Positions 37,546 through 49,216 of a DNA stretch of 64,000 nt are shown here, one piece after another. Location of the stretch: contig CADAUZ010000006.1 in NCBI GenBank assembly GCA_902791215.1, forward strand, positions 1 to 64,000, read 5' to 3'. The position numbers were made by a program, and so were the translations under genes. Each line of letters opens with the position of its first letter. Position 1 is the stretch's first letter. This DNA is from Oscillospiraceae bacterium. Its GTDB lineage: Bacteria; Bacillota; Clostridia; Oscillospirales; Oscillospiraceae. The notes under the pieces are model-generated. The model was not told the DNA's origin and did no database searches. It saw only the letters and a program-made list of their open reading frames with translations.

Positions 37546-38583
37546 ATGGAAAAGTCGCATTCCGCCTCCTACGCTGCTGCCGGCGTCAACATCGAAGCCG
37601 GCTATGAGGGCGTAAGGCTTATGAAAAAGCATGTGGAGCGCACCTTCATCCCCGGCGTGGTATCCGACATCGGCGGCTTCGGCGGCCTGTTTGCCCCGAG
37701 CTTTGCGGGCATGAAGGAGCCGGTGCTGGTCTCCGGCACCGACGGCGTCGGCACCAAGCAGCGAATCGCCCAGCTCATGGACAGGCACGATACCGTCGGC
37801 ATCGACTGTGTTGCCATGTGTGTCAACGACATTGTCTGCTGCGGCGCAAAGCCTCTGTTTTTCCTGGACTATATTGCCATCGGCAAAAACGACCCCGAGA
37901 AGGTGGCGTCGCTGGTCTCGGGCGTGGCCGAGGGCTGCGTGCGCTCTGGCTGCGCCCTCATCGGCGGCGAGACCGCCGAGCACCCCGGCACCATGCAGCC
38001 GGACGACTACGACCTCGCGGGCTTCTCCGTGGGGCTTGTGGACAAGGAGAAGGTCATTGACCGCTCACAGGTATCCGACGGCGACGTGGTGATCGCGCTG
38101 GCCTCCTCGGGCCTCCACTCCAACGGCTATTCCCTGGTGCGCAAGGTCTTCGACGTGGAGCACGCCGACCTTGGTGCGTTTGTCCCCGAGCTTGGCAAAA
38201 CGTTGGGCGAGGCGCTGCTTACCCCGACCCGCATCTATGTCAAGCCCGTCCTCGCCGCCATCGAGGCAGCCGACGTGCACGGCATCAGCCATATCACGGG
38301 CGGCGGCTTTTATGAAAACATCCCGCGCTCTGTCCCGGACGGCTTCTGCGCGAAGATCGACAAGGCCGCCGTGAAGACCCCGCCGATCTTCAAACTTCTG
38401 CAAACCAAGGGCAATATCCCCGAGCGGGACATGTTCAACACCTTCAACATGGGTGTCGGCATGATCCTCATCGTCTCGAAGGACACGGCGGACGCGGCCC
38501 TGAACGCCCTGAAAGCCGCAGGGGAAGACGCGTATGTCATCGGCGAGATCGGCAGGGGAGAGGACAAGCTATGCCTCGCATAA
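37546..38583 (+). CDS. purM: Phosphoribosylformylglycinamidine cyclo-ligase
   Basis: A 345-residue AIR synthetase. [51 protein letters not shown] and [11 protein letters not shown] are typical. AAAGGAA precedes the ATG. The next gene starts inside its 3' end. Confidence 0.97.
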   Translation: MEKSHSASYAAAGVNIEAGYEGVRLMKKHVERTFIPGVVSDIGGFGGLFAPSFAGMKEPVLVSGTDGVGTKQRIAQLMDRHDTVGIDCVAMCVNDIVCCGAKPLFFLDYIAIGKNDPEKVASLVSGVAEGCVRSGCALIGGETAEHPGTMQPDDYDLAGFSVGLVDKEKVIDRSQVSDGDVVIALASSGLHSNGYSLVRKVFDVEHADLGAFVPELGKTLGEALLTPTRIYVKPVLAAIEAADVHGISHITGGGFYENIPRSVPDGFCAKIDKAAVKTPPIFKLLQTKGNIPERDMFNTFNMGVGMILIVSKDTADAALNALKAAGEDAYVIGEIGRGEDKLCLA

Positions 38584-39188
38584 GAGCTGCGGTGCCCGAC
38601 GGCATCCTCGCGGGCGTGATGGTCTCCATCGGCGGGGCGGTGCTGCTGTCGGTGGACAACCGCTATGTCGGCGCGGCGCTTTTCAGTATCGCGCTGCTGT
38701 CCATCTGTTACTTTGGTTTCAACCTCTACACCGGCAAGGTGGGCTTTCTTTGGAATACCCACGACAAGGACGCCCTGTCCATGGCCTTCCTCGGCCTTCT
38801 GGGCAATTTCCTCGGCACGCTGCTGGTGGGCTCTTTGATCGCTTATGCTCTGCCCCAGCTCCGGGACGCGGCCCTGACGGCCTGCGAAAAGCGCCTGACC
38901 CAGCTTCCGATGCAGACGGTGATCCGCGGCTTCTTCTGCGGCATCCTGATGTATACCGCCGTGTGGATCTACCGCGAGAAAAAAACCGCGCTGGGCATCC
39001 TCTTCTGCATCCCGGTTTTTATTCTCTCGGGGTTTGAGCACTCCATCGCCGACATGTTTTATTTCGCACTCGCGGGTCTTTTCAACGCCCGCGCATTTGC
39101 CTTTATTCTGCTGGTGGTGCTGGGCAACAGCCTCGGCGGCCTGTTCATCCCGGCCATCCAGAGCCTGAAAGGGGGACCCAGGTCATGA
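38571..39188 (+). CDS. Formate/nitrite transporter family channel, probable formate
   Basis: A 205-residue membrane protein with about six helices and FNT hallmarks: [43 protein letters not shown] and the diagnostic [11 protein letters not shown]. It is shorter than FocA (about 280 residues). It overlaps purM by 13 bases and purN by 4, so it is translated within the purine operon. PurN and the AICAR transformylase use 10-formyl-THF, and fhs at the end of the run makes it from formate, so formate is the likely cargo (inference). Nitrite or another small anion is possible from the family alone. Confidence 0.85.
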   Translation: MPRIRAAVPDGILAGVMVSIGGAVLLSVDNRYVGAALFSIALLSICYFGFNLYTGKVGFLWNTHDKDALSMAFLGLLGNFLGTLLVGSLIAYALPQLRDAALTACEKRLTQLPMQTVIRGFFCGILMYTAVWIYREKKTALGILFCIPVFILSGFEHSIADMFYFALAGLFNARAFAFILLVVLGNSLGGLFIPAIQSLKGGPRS

Positions 39189-39805
39189 CAAAAGCGAAAA
39201 TCGCGGTGCTGGTCTCCGGCGGCGGCACCAATCTCCAGGCCCTCATCGACGCGGAGCGCGCGGGCAAGATCAAAAGCGGCGAGATCGTGCTGGTGGTCTC
39301 CAACAACAAGACCGCCTATGCCCTCGAGCGGGCAAAGAACGCCGGGATCGAAAGTCTGTGCTTGACCCGGAAAGACTGCGGCGGGCAGGAGAAATTTGAA
39401 GAAAAGCTCATCGAGGCCCTGGATGCACGCGGCATCGACCTCGTCATCCTCGCGGGCTTCATGAGCATTTTGAGCGAGACCTTTACCGGTCATTACCCCA
39501 AACGCATCATCAATATTCACCCGGCCCTGATCCCGTCCTTTTGCGGGAAGGGCTATTACGGCCTCAAGGTGCACGAGGCGGCGCTTTCCTACGGCGTTAA
39601 GGTCACCGGGGCCACGGTACACTACGTAAACGAGATCCCCGACGGGGGCGAGATCATCCTACAGAAGGCGGTCAACATCCGCCCCGGCGACACGCCGGAA
39701 ATCCTGCAGAGGCGCGTCATGGAACAGGCGGAGTGGAAGCTCCTGCCAAGGGCTGCGGAGCTTGTCTGCCGCAGACTCGTGAAAGAGAAAGGGAAAACGA
39801 TATGA
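39185..39805 (+). CDS. purN: Phosphoribosylglycinamide formyltransferase
   Basis: A 206-residue GAR transformylase using 10-formyl-THF. VLVSGGGTNLQALIDA binds phosphate, and the catalytic region reads NIHPALIPSFCGKGYYGLKVHEAAL with GATVHYVNEIPDGGEI. The segment after NIHPALIPSF differs from the usual PGL/PGM form and is seen in Clostridia-type enzymes. 4-base overlaps on both sides. Confidence 0.95.
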   Translation: MTKAKIAVLVSGGGTNLQALIDAERAGKIKSGEIVLVVSNNKTAYALERAKNAGIESLCLTRKDCGGQEKFEEKLIEALDARGIDLVILAGFMSILSETFTGHYPKRIINIHPALIPSFCGKGYYGLKVHEAALSYGVKVTGATVHYVNEIPDGGEIILQKAVNIRPGDTPEILQRRVMEQAEWKLLPRAAELVCRRLVKEKGKTI

Positions 39806-40515
39806 ACATCTACGACATCGGCTCCATCGCCGAAAAGCTTGCCGGCAATACCTATCCCGGCCGCGGCATCATCCTCGGCCTGACCCCGGACGGAAAGAAG
39901 GCTGTCGCCGCCTACTTCATCATGGGCCGCAGCCAAAACAGCCGCAACCGTGTCTTCCTCCCCGAGCCCGACGGCATCCGCACCGAAGCCCACGACCCCG
40001 CTCTCCTGAAGGACCCCAGCCTCATCATCTATCACCCTGTGCGCGAGTACGGCGACTTCCTCATCGTCACCAACGGCGACCAGACCGACACTGTGCGCGA
40101 TTACCTCTCCAAGGGCTCCGACTTTGAAAGCGCCCTGCGCACCCGCTGCTTCGAGCCCGACGGCCCCAACTGGACGCCGCGCATCTCCGGCATGACAGAT
40201 CTCAGAAACGGCAATTACAAGCTCTCCATCCTCAAATCTGCCGATCCCGAAGGCTCTGCCTGCCTGCGCCAGACCTTCGAGTATGCGCCCCTGCCCGGCC
40301 TCGGCCACTTCCTGCACACCTATGTCGGTGACGGCAATCCCATCCCCAGCTTCCAGGGTGAGCCCGAGCGCGTGGATGTGCTGGACGACATTGACGCCTA
40401 CACCGAGCTTTTGTGGAAGAACCTGAACGAGGACAACAAGATATCCCTCTACGTCCGCTATACCGCGCTGGGTGACGGCAGCGTCGAGCAGCGCATTGTG
40501 AATAAACACATTTGA
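39802..40515 (+). CDS. IMP cyclohydrolase (archaeal PurO-like)
   Basis: A 237-residue protein of the stand-alone IMP cyclohydrolase family, closing FAICAR to IMP. It starts MNIYDIGSIAEKLAGNTYPGRGIILG and contains AYFIMGRSQNSRNRVF, typical of this fold, and shows no similarity to the PurH cyclohydrolase domain. The ATG at 39802 overlaps the purN stop; the frame upstream is a shadow. It precedes the stand-alone AICAR transformylase, so the two replace bifunctional PurH. Confidence 0.88.
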   Translation: MNIYDIGSIAEKLAGNTYPGRGIILGLTPDGKKAVAAYFIMGRSQNSRNRVFLPEPDGIRTEAHDPALLKDPSLIIYHPVREYGDFLIVTNGDQTDTVRDYLSKGSDFESALRTRCFEPDGPNWTPRISGMTDLRNGNYKLSILKSADPEGSACLRQTFEYAPLPGLGHFLHTYVGDGNPIPSFQGEPERVDVLDDIDAYTELLWKNLNEDNKISLYVRYTALGDGSVEQRIVNKHI

Positions 40516-40527
40516 AGGAGCTCAGGC

Positions 40528-41706
40528 ATGAAAGAATTTGAACTGAAATACGGCTGCAACCCCAATCAGAAGCCCGCGAAGATTTACATGAAGGACGGCT
40601 CCGAACTGCCTGTCACCGTGCTCAACGGCCGTCCCGGCTACATCAATTTCCTCGATGCCCTCAACTCCTGGCAGCTTGTCAAGGAACTCAAGGAGGCCAC
40701 CGGCTTGCCCTCCGCCGCCTCCTTCAAGCACGTCTCCCCGGCGGGCGCCGCTGTCGGCCTGCCGCTTTCCGAGACCGATAAGAAGATCTACTTCGTGCGC
40801 CCCGACGCCGAATTAAGCCCCATCGCATGCGCCTACATCCGCGCACGCGGTGCCGACCGCCTCTGCTCTTACGGTGACTGGGCTGCCCTCAGCGACACCT
40901 GTGACGCCGCCACCGCCGCCTACCTCAAGGACGAGGTCTCCGACGGCATCATCGCCCCCGCCTACACCGAGGAAGCGCTTGAGATCCTCAAAACCAAGAA
41001 AAAGGGCAATTACAATGTCGTGCAGATCGACCCCGATTATGCCCCCGCCGCCCAGGAGTGCAAGGACGTGTTCGGCGTCACCTTCGAGCAGGGCCACAAC
41101 AACTTCCGCATTGACGAGAGCCTGCTTGCCAATATCGTGACCGAAAATAAGGCACTGCCGCAGCAGGCGAAGATCGACATGATCGTCGCCCTCATCACGC
41201 TCAAGTACACCCAGTCCAACTCCGTCTGCTACGTCAAGGACGGCCAGGCCATCGGCGTTGGCGCCGGTCAGCAGAGCCGCATCCACTGCACCCGTCTTGC
41301 CGGGCAGAAGGCCGACAACTGGTATCTGCGCCAGAATCCCAAAGTACTGGGCCTGCAGTTTGTCGACAGCATCCGCCGTGCCGACCGCGACAACGCCATC
41401 GACATCTACACCTCCGACGAGTACGACGATGTCCTGCGCGACGGCGAGTGGCAGAAGGTCTTCAAAGTCCGTCCCGAGGTGCTGACCGCGGAGGAAAAGA
41501 AGGCCTGGATCGCCACGCAGAGCGGCGTGACCTGCGGCAGCGACGCCTTCTTCCCCTTCGGCGACAACGTGGAGCGCGCCCGCAAGTCCGGCGTGCAGTA
41601 TATCGCCGAGCCGGGCGGCTCCATCCGCGACGACCACGTCATCGACACCGCCAACAAGTACGGCATCGTCATGGCCTTCACCGGCATGCGCCTGTTCCAC
41701 CATTGA
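40528..41706 (+). CDS. purH: AICAR formyltransferase (stand-alone PurH transformylase domain)
   Basis: A 392-residue protein matching only the AICAR transformylase half of PurH: ELKYGCNPNQKPAKI at the N-terminus, the catalytic Lys-His in SFKHVSPAGAAVG, and GVGAGQQSRIHCTRLAGQKAD. The cyclohydrolase domain of PurH is missing and is supplied by the preceding gene. It uses 10-formyl-THF. AAGGAG lies upstream of the ATG. Confidence 0.93.
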   Translation: MKEFELKYGCNPNQKPAKIYMKDGSELPVTVLNGRPGYINFLDALNSWQLVKELKEATGLPSAASFKHVSPAGAAVGLPLSETDKKIYFVRPDAELSPIACAYIRARGADRLCSYGDWAALSDTCDAATAAYLKDEVSDGIIAPAYTEEALEILKTKKKGNYNVVQIDPDYAPAAQECKDVFGVTFEQGHNNFRIDESLLANIVTENKALPQQAKIDMIVALITLKYTQSNSVCYVKDGQAIGVGAGQQSRIHCTRLAGQKADNWYLRQNPKVLGLQFVDSIRRADRDNAIDIYTSDEYDDVLRDGEWQKVFKVRPEVLTAEEKKAWIATQSGVTCGSDAFFPFGDNVERARKSGVQYIAEPGGSIRDDHVIDTANKYGIVMAFTGMRLFHH

Positions 41707-41730
41707 TATGAATTGCAGAAGGAGAACAGT

Positions 41731-43002
<1,272 letters not shown>

Positions 43003-43003
43003 G

Positions 43004-46000
43004 ATGGTATTTCGAGTATTTGCAGAGAAAAAGCCGGGACTGGACAACGACGCCCGTGCACTTTTGAGCGACGCGAGAACACTCCTCGGCATCGAAAGCC
43101 TGGAGCGCGTACGCCTTCTGAACCGCTACGATGCAGAGAATCTCAGCGAAGAGCTTTTCGACTACGCGGTCAGGACGGTGTTCTCCGAGCCCCAGCTTGA
43201 CCTGACGTATACCGAGCCGGAGCTGGGAGATGCGACCGTCTTCGCTGTGGAGTATCTGCCCGGCCAGTTTGACCAGCGGGCCGATTCTGCCGCCCAGTGC
43301 ATCCAGATCATCTCTCAGGGGAACCGCCCCCTCGTGCGCTCGGCGCGGGTCTACGCCCTGTATGGCGCGCTCAAAGACAGCGAGATCGCGGAGATCAAAA
43401 AGTACGTCATCAACCCCGTGGAGGCGCGGGAAGCGTCCCTTGAAAAGCCGGAGACCCTGGCGGTGCAGTACGATATCCCCACCACGGTGGAGACGCTGGA
43501 CGGCTTCAATCAGCTTACCCGCGAAGAGCTGGAAGCCTTTGTCACCCGCTATGGCCTCGCCATGGACGCGGACGATATTGCTTTCTGCCAGGAGTATTTC
43601 CGCAGCGAGCAGCGCGACCCCACCATTACGGAGATCCGCGTGCTGGATACCTACTGGTCCGACCACTGCCGCCACACCACCTTCAACACCGTCATCGACA
43701 GCGTGAAGTTTGAAGACGCTCTTCTCCAGAATGCCTATGACGAGTATCTGAATACCCGCAAGGTACTGGGACGCGTAAAACCCGTGTGCCTCATGGACGT
43801 TGCCACCCTCGCCGTCAAGGCTCTGCGGAAGCAGGGAAAGCTTGACAAGCTGGACGAGTCCGAGGAGATCAACGCCTGCACAGTCAAGATCACCGTGAAC
43901 GTGGACGGGAAGGACGAGCCCTGGCTCCTGCTTTTCAAGAACGAGACCCATAATCACCCCACCGAGATCGAGCCCTTCGGCGGCGCGGCGACCTGCATCG
44001 GCGGCGCGATCCGCGACCCGCTCTCGGGCCGTGCCTATGTCTACGGGGCCATGCGCCTGACCGGCGCCGCCGATCCCACTGTCCCGATTTCCGAGACCCT
44101 GCCGGGGAAACTCCCGCAGCGCAAGATCGTCACCACCGCCGCGGCGGGCTACTCCTCCTACGGCAACCAGATCGGCCTTGCCACCGGCATCGTTGATGAG
44201 CTCTACCATCCCGGCTACGCTGCCAAGCGTATGGAGATCGGCGCGGTCGTGGCCGCCGCCCCTGCGGAGAATGTGCGGCGCGAGACCCCGGCTCCCGGCG
44301 ATGTGGTGATCCTTCTCGGCGGCAGCACCGGGCGCGACGGCATCGGTGGGGCCACCGGTTCCTCCAAGGCCCACAACGCCCACTCCGTGGAGACCTGTGG
44401 GGCTGAGGTGCAGAAGGGCAACGCCCCCGAGGAGCGCAAGCTCCAGCGCCTGTTTAGAAACGGCGACGCCTGCCGCATGATCAAGCGCTGCAACGACTTC
44501 GGCGCGGGCGGCGTGTCCGTCGCCATCGGTGAGCTGGCTGACGGCCTCGACATCGACTTAAACAAGGTTCCCCGCAAGTACGAAGGCCTGGACGGCACCG
44601 AGCTTGCCATCAGCGAATCGCAGGAGCGCATGGCGGTGGTTGTTGAAGAAGAGAACGTGGACGCGTTCCTTGCCCTGGCCCACGCGGAAAACCTCCAGGC
44701 CTGCCCGGTGGCTGTGGTCAAGGCAGAAGCGCGCCTGACCATGCGCTGGAACGGCAAGACCATCGTGGATCTGAGCCGCGCCTTCCTCGACACCAACGGC
44801 GCCGACAAGCACATCGACGTGACTGTCGCCGCGCCTGCTGATTATACAAAGCAGGTGTCCGGCGGCTTTGCGGAAAACTACAGGGCGCTGGCCTCCGACC
44901 TCAACTGCTGCTCCAAGCGCGGCCTTTCCGAGCGCTTCGACTCCACCATCGGCGCGGGTACGGTGCTCATGCCCTTCGGCGGCAAGAACCAGCTCACCCC
45001 CATTCAGGCCATGGTGCAGAAGATATCTGTTGAGCGAAAGCACACCAACGACTGCTCAGTCATGGCCTGGGGCTATAACCCCTATATCACCGAAAAGAGC
45101 CCCTATCACGGGGCCTATCTCGCGGTGGTCGAATCCGTCTGCAAGCTGGTCGCCACCGGCGCAAGGTTTGAAGACGTGTACCTGAGCTTTCAGGAGTACT
45201 TTGAGCGCCTGGGCCGTGATGCTGAGCGCTGGGGCAAGCCGCTGGCCGCCCTGCTGGGTGCCTTCCGGGCCCAGATGGAGCTCGGCATCGGCGCCATCGG
45301 CGGCAAGGACTCCATGAGCGGCTCGTTTGAAAAGCTCCATGTTCCGCCCACACTGGTCTCTTTCGCCGTCACCACCGAGAAGACCGGGAACATCGTCTCC
45401 CCTGAGCTCAAGGCGGCGGGGCACTGTCTCATGCGCCTTGCTCCGGAATACGGTGAAGACGGGCTGCCCAAAGCAGATTCTTTACTGAAACTCTTTGACC
45501 GCGTCACCGCCCTGCTGAGAAGCGGCGAGGCCGTTGCCTGCTATACCCCGGGCTTCGGCGGCATCGCGGAGGCGGTGCTGAAAATGGCCATTGGCAACGG
45601 CATCGGCGTCGAATTTGCCGACGGCCTGAGCGTGGAAAAACTCTTTGGATACGACTACGGCGCATTCCTGCTCGAAACCGTTAAGGAAATCCCCGGCGCT
45701 GAGCTCATCGGCCGCACGACCGAGAATCCCGCCTTGACCCTGGACGGGGAAGAGCTCAAGCTTTCCGATCTGCTCAGCCGTTATGAGAACAGGCTTGAGG
45801 GCGTGTACAGCTGCAACATCCCGACGGCAGACCAGCCGATGGAGACCTTCTCCTTCAAGGCGGAAAAGCGCGTCGCTCCCGCGATCAAATGCGCAAAGCC
45901 GAAGGTGCTGATCCCGGCCTTCCCCGGCACCAACTGCGAATACGACAGCGCCAAAGCCGTGCGTGACGCTGGCGCGGAGGCGGAGATTTTCGTCATCAAT

Positions 46001-46693
46001 AACCTCTCTGCCGACGGCATTGCCCGCAGTGTCGAGAGCTTTGCCGAGAAGCTCAAAACTGCGCAGATCGTCTTTATCCCCGGCGGCTTCTCCGGCGGCG
46101 ACGAGCCGGACGGCTCCGGCAAGTTCATCACCGCCTTCTTCCGCAACGCCGCCGTCAAGGAGGGCGTGACCGAGCTGTTGGAAAAGCGCGACGGCCTCAT
46201 GTGCGGCATCTGCAACGGGTTCCAGGCCCTCATCAAGCTGGGGCTTGTGCCCTACGGCAAAATCATCGACACGGACGAGAGCTGCCCGACCCTGAGCTTC
46301 AACACCATCGCCCGCCACCAGTCCCGCATCGTGCGCACACGCATTGCCTCCAACAAGTCCCCGTGGCTGGCTCTCACCGAAGTGGGCGAGGTCTACAGCG
46401 TGCCCATCTCCCACGGCGAAGGGCGCTTCCTCGCAAGCGAGGAACTGATCCGTGAGCTCGCCGTAAACGGCCAGATCGCCACCCAGTATGTGGACTTTGA
46501 CGATCAGGCCACCGGCGACGTGCACTTTAATCCCAACGGCTCCCTCTACGCCATCGAGGGCATCACCTCCCCGGACGGGCGTGTCTTCGGCAAGATGGGC
46601 CACTCCGAGCGCATAGGCTCCGGCCTTTACCGCAATGTCCCCGGCAATTACGACATCCGCATGTTTGAGGCGGCAGTCAAATACTTTCGCTGA
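43004..46693 (+). CDS. purL: Phosphoribosylformylglycinamidine synthase, single-chain
   Basis: A 1229-residue FGAM synthase fusing synthetase and glutaminase, in contrast to the PurS/PurL/PurQ trio of Bacillus. The synthetase part shows DTYWSDHCRHTTFNT, NETHNHPTEIEPFGGAATCIGG and TVPISETLPGKLPQRKI. The C-terminal glutaminase starts near VLIPAFPGTNCEYD, with nucleophile Cys in GICNGFQ near residue 1068 and the catalytic His in SHGEGRF near 1136. Length fits the clostridial/Bacteroidetes fused form. Confidence 0.97.
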   Translation: MVFRVFAEKKPGLDNDARALLSDARTLLGIESLERVRLLNRYDAENLSEELFDYAVRTVFSEPQLDLTYTEPELGDATVFAVEYLPGQFDQRADSAAQCIQIISQGNRPLVRSARVYALYGALKDSEIAEIKKYVINPVEAREASLEKPETLAVQYDIPTTVETLDGFNQLTREELEAFVTRYGLAMDADDIAFCQEYFRSEQRDPTITEIRVLDTYWSDHCRHTTFNTVIDSVKFEDALLQNAYDEYLNTRKVLGRVKPVCLMDVATLAVKALRKQGKLDKLDESEEINACTVKITVNVDGKDEPWLLLFKNETHNHPTEIEPFGGAATCIGGAIRDPLSGRAYVYGAMRLTGAADPTVPISETLPGKLPQRKIVTTAAAGYSSYGNQIGLATGIVDELYHPGYAAKRMEIGAVVAAAPAENVRRETPAPGDVVILLGGSTGRDGIGGATGSSKAHNAHSVETCGAEVQKGNAPEERKLQRLFRNGDACRMIKRCNDFGAGGVSVAIGELADGLDIDLNKVPRKYEGLDGTELAISESQERMAVVVEEENVDAFLALAHAENLQACPVAVVKAEARLTMRWNGKTIVDLSRAFLDTNGADKHIDVTVAAPADYTKQVSGGFAENYRALASDLNCCSKRGLSERFDSTIGAGTVLMPFGGKNQLTPIQAMVQKISVERKHTNDCSVMAWGYNPYITEKSPYHGAYLAVVESVCKLVATGARFEDVYLSFQEYFERLGRDAERWGKPLAALLGAFRAQMELGIGAIGGKDSMSGSFEKLHVPPTLVSFAVTTEKTGNIVSPELKAAGHCLMRLAPEYGEDGLPKADSLLKLFDRVTALLRSGEAVACYTPGFGGIAEAVLKMAIGNGIGVEFADGLSVEKLFGYDYGAFLLETVKEIPGAELIGRTTENPALTLDGEELKLSDLLSRYENRLEGVYSCNIPTADQPMETFSFKAEKRVAPAIKCAKPKVLIPAFPGTNCEYDSAKAVRDAGAEAEIFVINNLSADGIARSVESFAEKLKTAQIVFIPGGFSGGDEPDGSGKFITAFFRNAAVKEGVTELLEKRDGLMCGICNGFQALIKLGLVPYGKIIDTDESCPTLSFNTIARHQSRIVRTRIASNKSPWLALTEVGEVYSVPISHGEGRFLASEELIRELAVNGQIATQYVDFDDQATGDVHFNPNGSLYAIEGITSPDGRVFGKMGHSERIGSGLYRNVPGNYDIRMFEAAVKYFR

Positions 46694-46718
46694 GCGAAAA
46701 CGACTATGAGGTGCGACT

Positions 46719-48395
46719 ATGTCTTACAAGACCGATATTGAGATCGCGCAGGAATGCGCCATGCAGCCCATCGGAGAGATCGCCCGCCGGGCGCATGTGG
46801 ACGAAAAGTATCTGGAGCAGTATGGCCGTTACAAGGCCAAGATCGACCCGGCCCTGCTGAAAGAGACCGGGCGCGAAAACGGCAAGCTGGTCCTCGTCAC
46901 CGCGATCACCCCCACCCCCGCGGGCGAGGGCAAGACCACCACGACCATCGGCCTCGCCGACGGCCTGAGACGCATCGGCAAGGATGTGACCGTTGCCCTG
47001 CGCGAGCCCTCCCTCGGCCCCGTGTTCGGCGTCAAGGGCGGCGCCGCCGGCGGCGGCTATGCCCAGGTGGTTCCCATGGAGGACATCAACCTCCACTTCA
47101 CCGGCGACTTCCACGCCATCGGCGCAGCCAACAACCTGCTGGCCGCGATGCTCGATAACCACATCCAGCAGGGGAACAGCCTGCACATCGACCCCCGCCG
47201 CATCACCTGGAAGCGCTGTGTGGACATGAACGACCGCCAGCTCCGTTTTGTTGTGGACGGTCTCGGCGGCAAGGTCAACGGCACCCCGCGCGAGGATGGC
47301 TTCGACATCACGGTGGCAAGCGAAATCATGGCGGTGTTCTGCCTGGCCTCCTCTATCACCGATCTCAAGGAGCGCCTCGGCCGCATCATCGTGGGCTACA
47401 GCTACGAGGGCAAGCCCGTCACCGCCGCGGACCTCAAGGCGGTGGGCGCGATGGCGGCACTCTTGAAGGACGCGCTCAAGCCGAACCTCGTGCAGACTCT
47501 GGAGGGCACGCCCGCCTTCGTCCACGGCGGCCCCTTTGCCAACATCGCCCACGGCTGCAACTCCGTCATGGCGACCCGCATGGCCCTCAAGATGGGCGAC
47601 TACACCGTCACGGAGGCCGGCTTCGGCGCGGACCTCGGCGCGGAGAAGTTCCTCGACATCAAGTGCCGCATGGCGGGCCTGACGCCCGATGCGGTGGTGG
47701 TCGTGGCAACCGTGCGCGCGCTCAAGATGCACGGCGGCCTTTCCAAAAAGGAGCTTGCCAGCGAGGACCTGAACGCTCTTGAGAAGGGCATCCCGAACCT
47801 GCTGCGCCATGTGTCCAACATCAAGAACGTCTATGGCCTGCCCTGCGTGGTGGCGGTCAACCGCTTCCCAACTGACAGCGATGCCGAGATCGACTTCATC
47901 ATCAAAAAGTGCCGCGAGCTCGGCGTCAATACCGTGCTCTCCACCGTCTGGGCTGAGGGCGGCAAGGGCGGCGAGGCGCTTGCACGCGAGGTCGTGCGCC
48001 TGTGCGAGGAGGAAAAGGGCGACTTTAAGTTCTCCTATGAGCTTGACGGCAGCATCGAGGACAAGATCCGCGCCATCGTCACGCGCATTTACGGCGGCAG
48101 GGACGTGAGCATCCTGCCCGCCGCCCAGAAGCAGATCGAGGAGCTTACAAAGCTCGGCTTTGCGGGCCTGCCCGTCTGCATTGCCAAGACCCAGTACAGC
48201 TTCTCCGACGATCCCACCAAGCTCGGCGCGCCCGAGGGCTTCACCGTCACAGTGAAGAACGTCAAGGTCTCTGCCGGCGCGGGCTTCATCGTCGTGCTCA
48301 CCGGCGACATCATGACCATGCCGGGTCTGCCCAAGGCACCCGCCGCTGAAAAAATCGACGTGGACGAAAACGGCAGGATCAGCGGCCTGTTCTGA
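46719..48395 (+). CDS. fhs: Formate-tetrahydrofolate ligase
   Basis: A 558-residue synthetase joining formate to THF with ATP, giving 10-formyl-THF. The P-loop [20 protein letters not shown] is near residues 64-83, and [22 protein letters not shown] and [13 protein letters not shown] follow. GAGGTGCG lies before the ATG. As the last gene of the purine run it supplies the cofactor for PurN and the AICAR transformylase from formate, and matches the formate channel gene upstream. Confidence 0.97.
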   Translation: MSYKTDIEIAQECAMQPIGEIARRAHVDEKYLEQYGRYKAKIDPALLKETGRENGKLVLVTAITPTPAGEGKTTTTIGLADGLRRIGKDVTVALREPSLGPVFGVKGGAAGGGYAQVVPMEDINLHFTGDFHAIGAANNLLAAMLDNHIQQGNSLHIDPRRITWKRCVDMNDRQLRFVVDGLGGKVNGTPREDGFDITVASEIMAVFCLASSITDLKERLGRIIVGYSYEGKPVTAADLKAVGAMAALLKDALKPNLVQTLEGTPAFVHGGPFANIAHGCNSVMATRMALKMGDYTVTEAGFGADLGAEKFLDIKCRMAGLTPDAVVVVATVRALKMHGGLSKKELASEDLNALEKGIPNLLRHVSNIKNVYGLPCVVAVNRFPTDSDAEIDFIIKKCRELGVNTVLSTVWAEGGKGGEALAREVVRLCEEEKGDFKFSYELDGSIEDKIRAIVTRIYGGRDVSILPAAQKQIEELTKLGFAGLPVCIAKTQYSFSDDPTKLGAPEGFTVTVKNVKVSAGAGFIVVLTGDIMTMPGLPKAPAAEKIDVDENGRISGLF

Positions 48396-48421
48396 TTGAT
48401 TTCCAATCTATGACAAAAATG

Positions 48422-48461
48422 CACCGCGGAGAGTACAAAAATGCTCTCCGCGGTGTCTTTT
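48422..48461 (+). terminator. Terminator of the pyr-pur-fhs run
   Basis: A 12-bp stem (48422-48433 with 48444-48455) followed by TCTTTT, 26 bases after the fhs stop. Confidence 0.9.
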
Positions 48462-48535
48462 CGGCGAAATCAACGATTGAAAAGCGGCATCATGCGTGGT
48501 ATGCTGTGTTGAAATTGATACAGGAGCGATACGAC

Positions 48536-49216
48536 ATGACTTTGGAAAACCTGCGCGAAAACCGTTCGGCGCGCGCAATTATATTAAATATGCTGCTTGC
48601 TGCGGTGAGCCTGTTTATAAACGGCTTCGGCGTGTACCTTACCATCCAGGCCAATATCGGCGCGGGACCCTGGGACGTGCTGAACCTGGGCCTTTCCAAG
48701 ACCTTCGGCATCCTCTACGGCACCGCGTCCATCGCCGTGTCCCTGACCATCCTGATTATCGACATCCTGCTCAAAGAGCCCATCGGCATTGCCATGTTCA
48801 TCGACGCCTTTGTGGTGGGAAAATCGGTGGACTTCTTCAACCATATCAACGCCGTGCCCGCCCGCACTTCGCTCTGGGCGGGAATCCCCGTGATGCTCCT
48901 GGGCCTTGTCATCATGGCCTATACCCAGTACACCTACATGATCGCCTCCCTCGGCTGCGGACCGCGCGATACGCTGCTGGTGGGCCTTGCCAAGCGGGTC
49001 AAGCGCGTCCCCATCGGCGCGGTGAGCATTGCGCTTTTGAGTACCGCGACCCTCATCGGCTGGCTCCTGGGCGGGCCTGTGGGCATCGGCACCCTGATCT
49101 GTGCCTTCTGCACCGGGCCCATCATGCAGGCGGCCTTTGCCAGCGTCCGCTTTGACGCCACCGCCATTCGCCATCAGCCCCTGCACGAGTCCCTCCGGGT
49201 CTTTCTGGCGCGATGA
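48536..49216 (+). CDS. YczE/YitT-like integral membrane protein
   Basis: A 226-residue membrane protein with about five helices. The YczE-type features are FINGFGVYLTIQANIGAGPWDVLNLGLSKTFGILYG and the second half repeating ASLGCGPRDTLLVGLAKR. The function of this family is unclear; Bacillus YczE affects lipopeptide production. ATG 48536 follows GGAGCG; the longer frame starts inside the fhs terminator. It overlaps the next gene by 4 bases (ATGA), so the two are co-translated. Confidence 0.85.
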   Translation: MTLENLRENRSARAIILNMLLAAVSLFINGFGVYLTIQANIGAGPWDVLNLGLSKTFGILYGTASIAVSLTILIIDILLKEPIGIAMFIDAFVVGKSVDFFNHINAVPARTSLWAGIPVMLLGLVIMAYTQYTYMIASLGCGPRDTLLVGLAKRVKRVPIGAVSIALLSTATLIGWLLGGPVGIGTLICAFCTGPIMQAAFASVRFDATAIRHQPLHESLRVFLAR

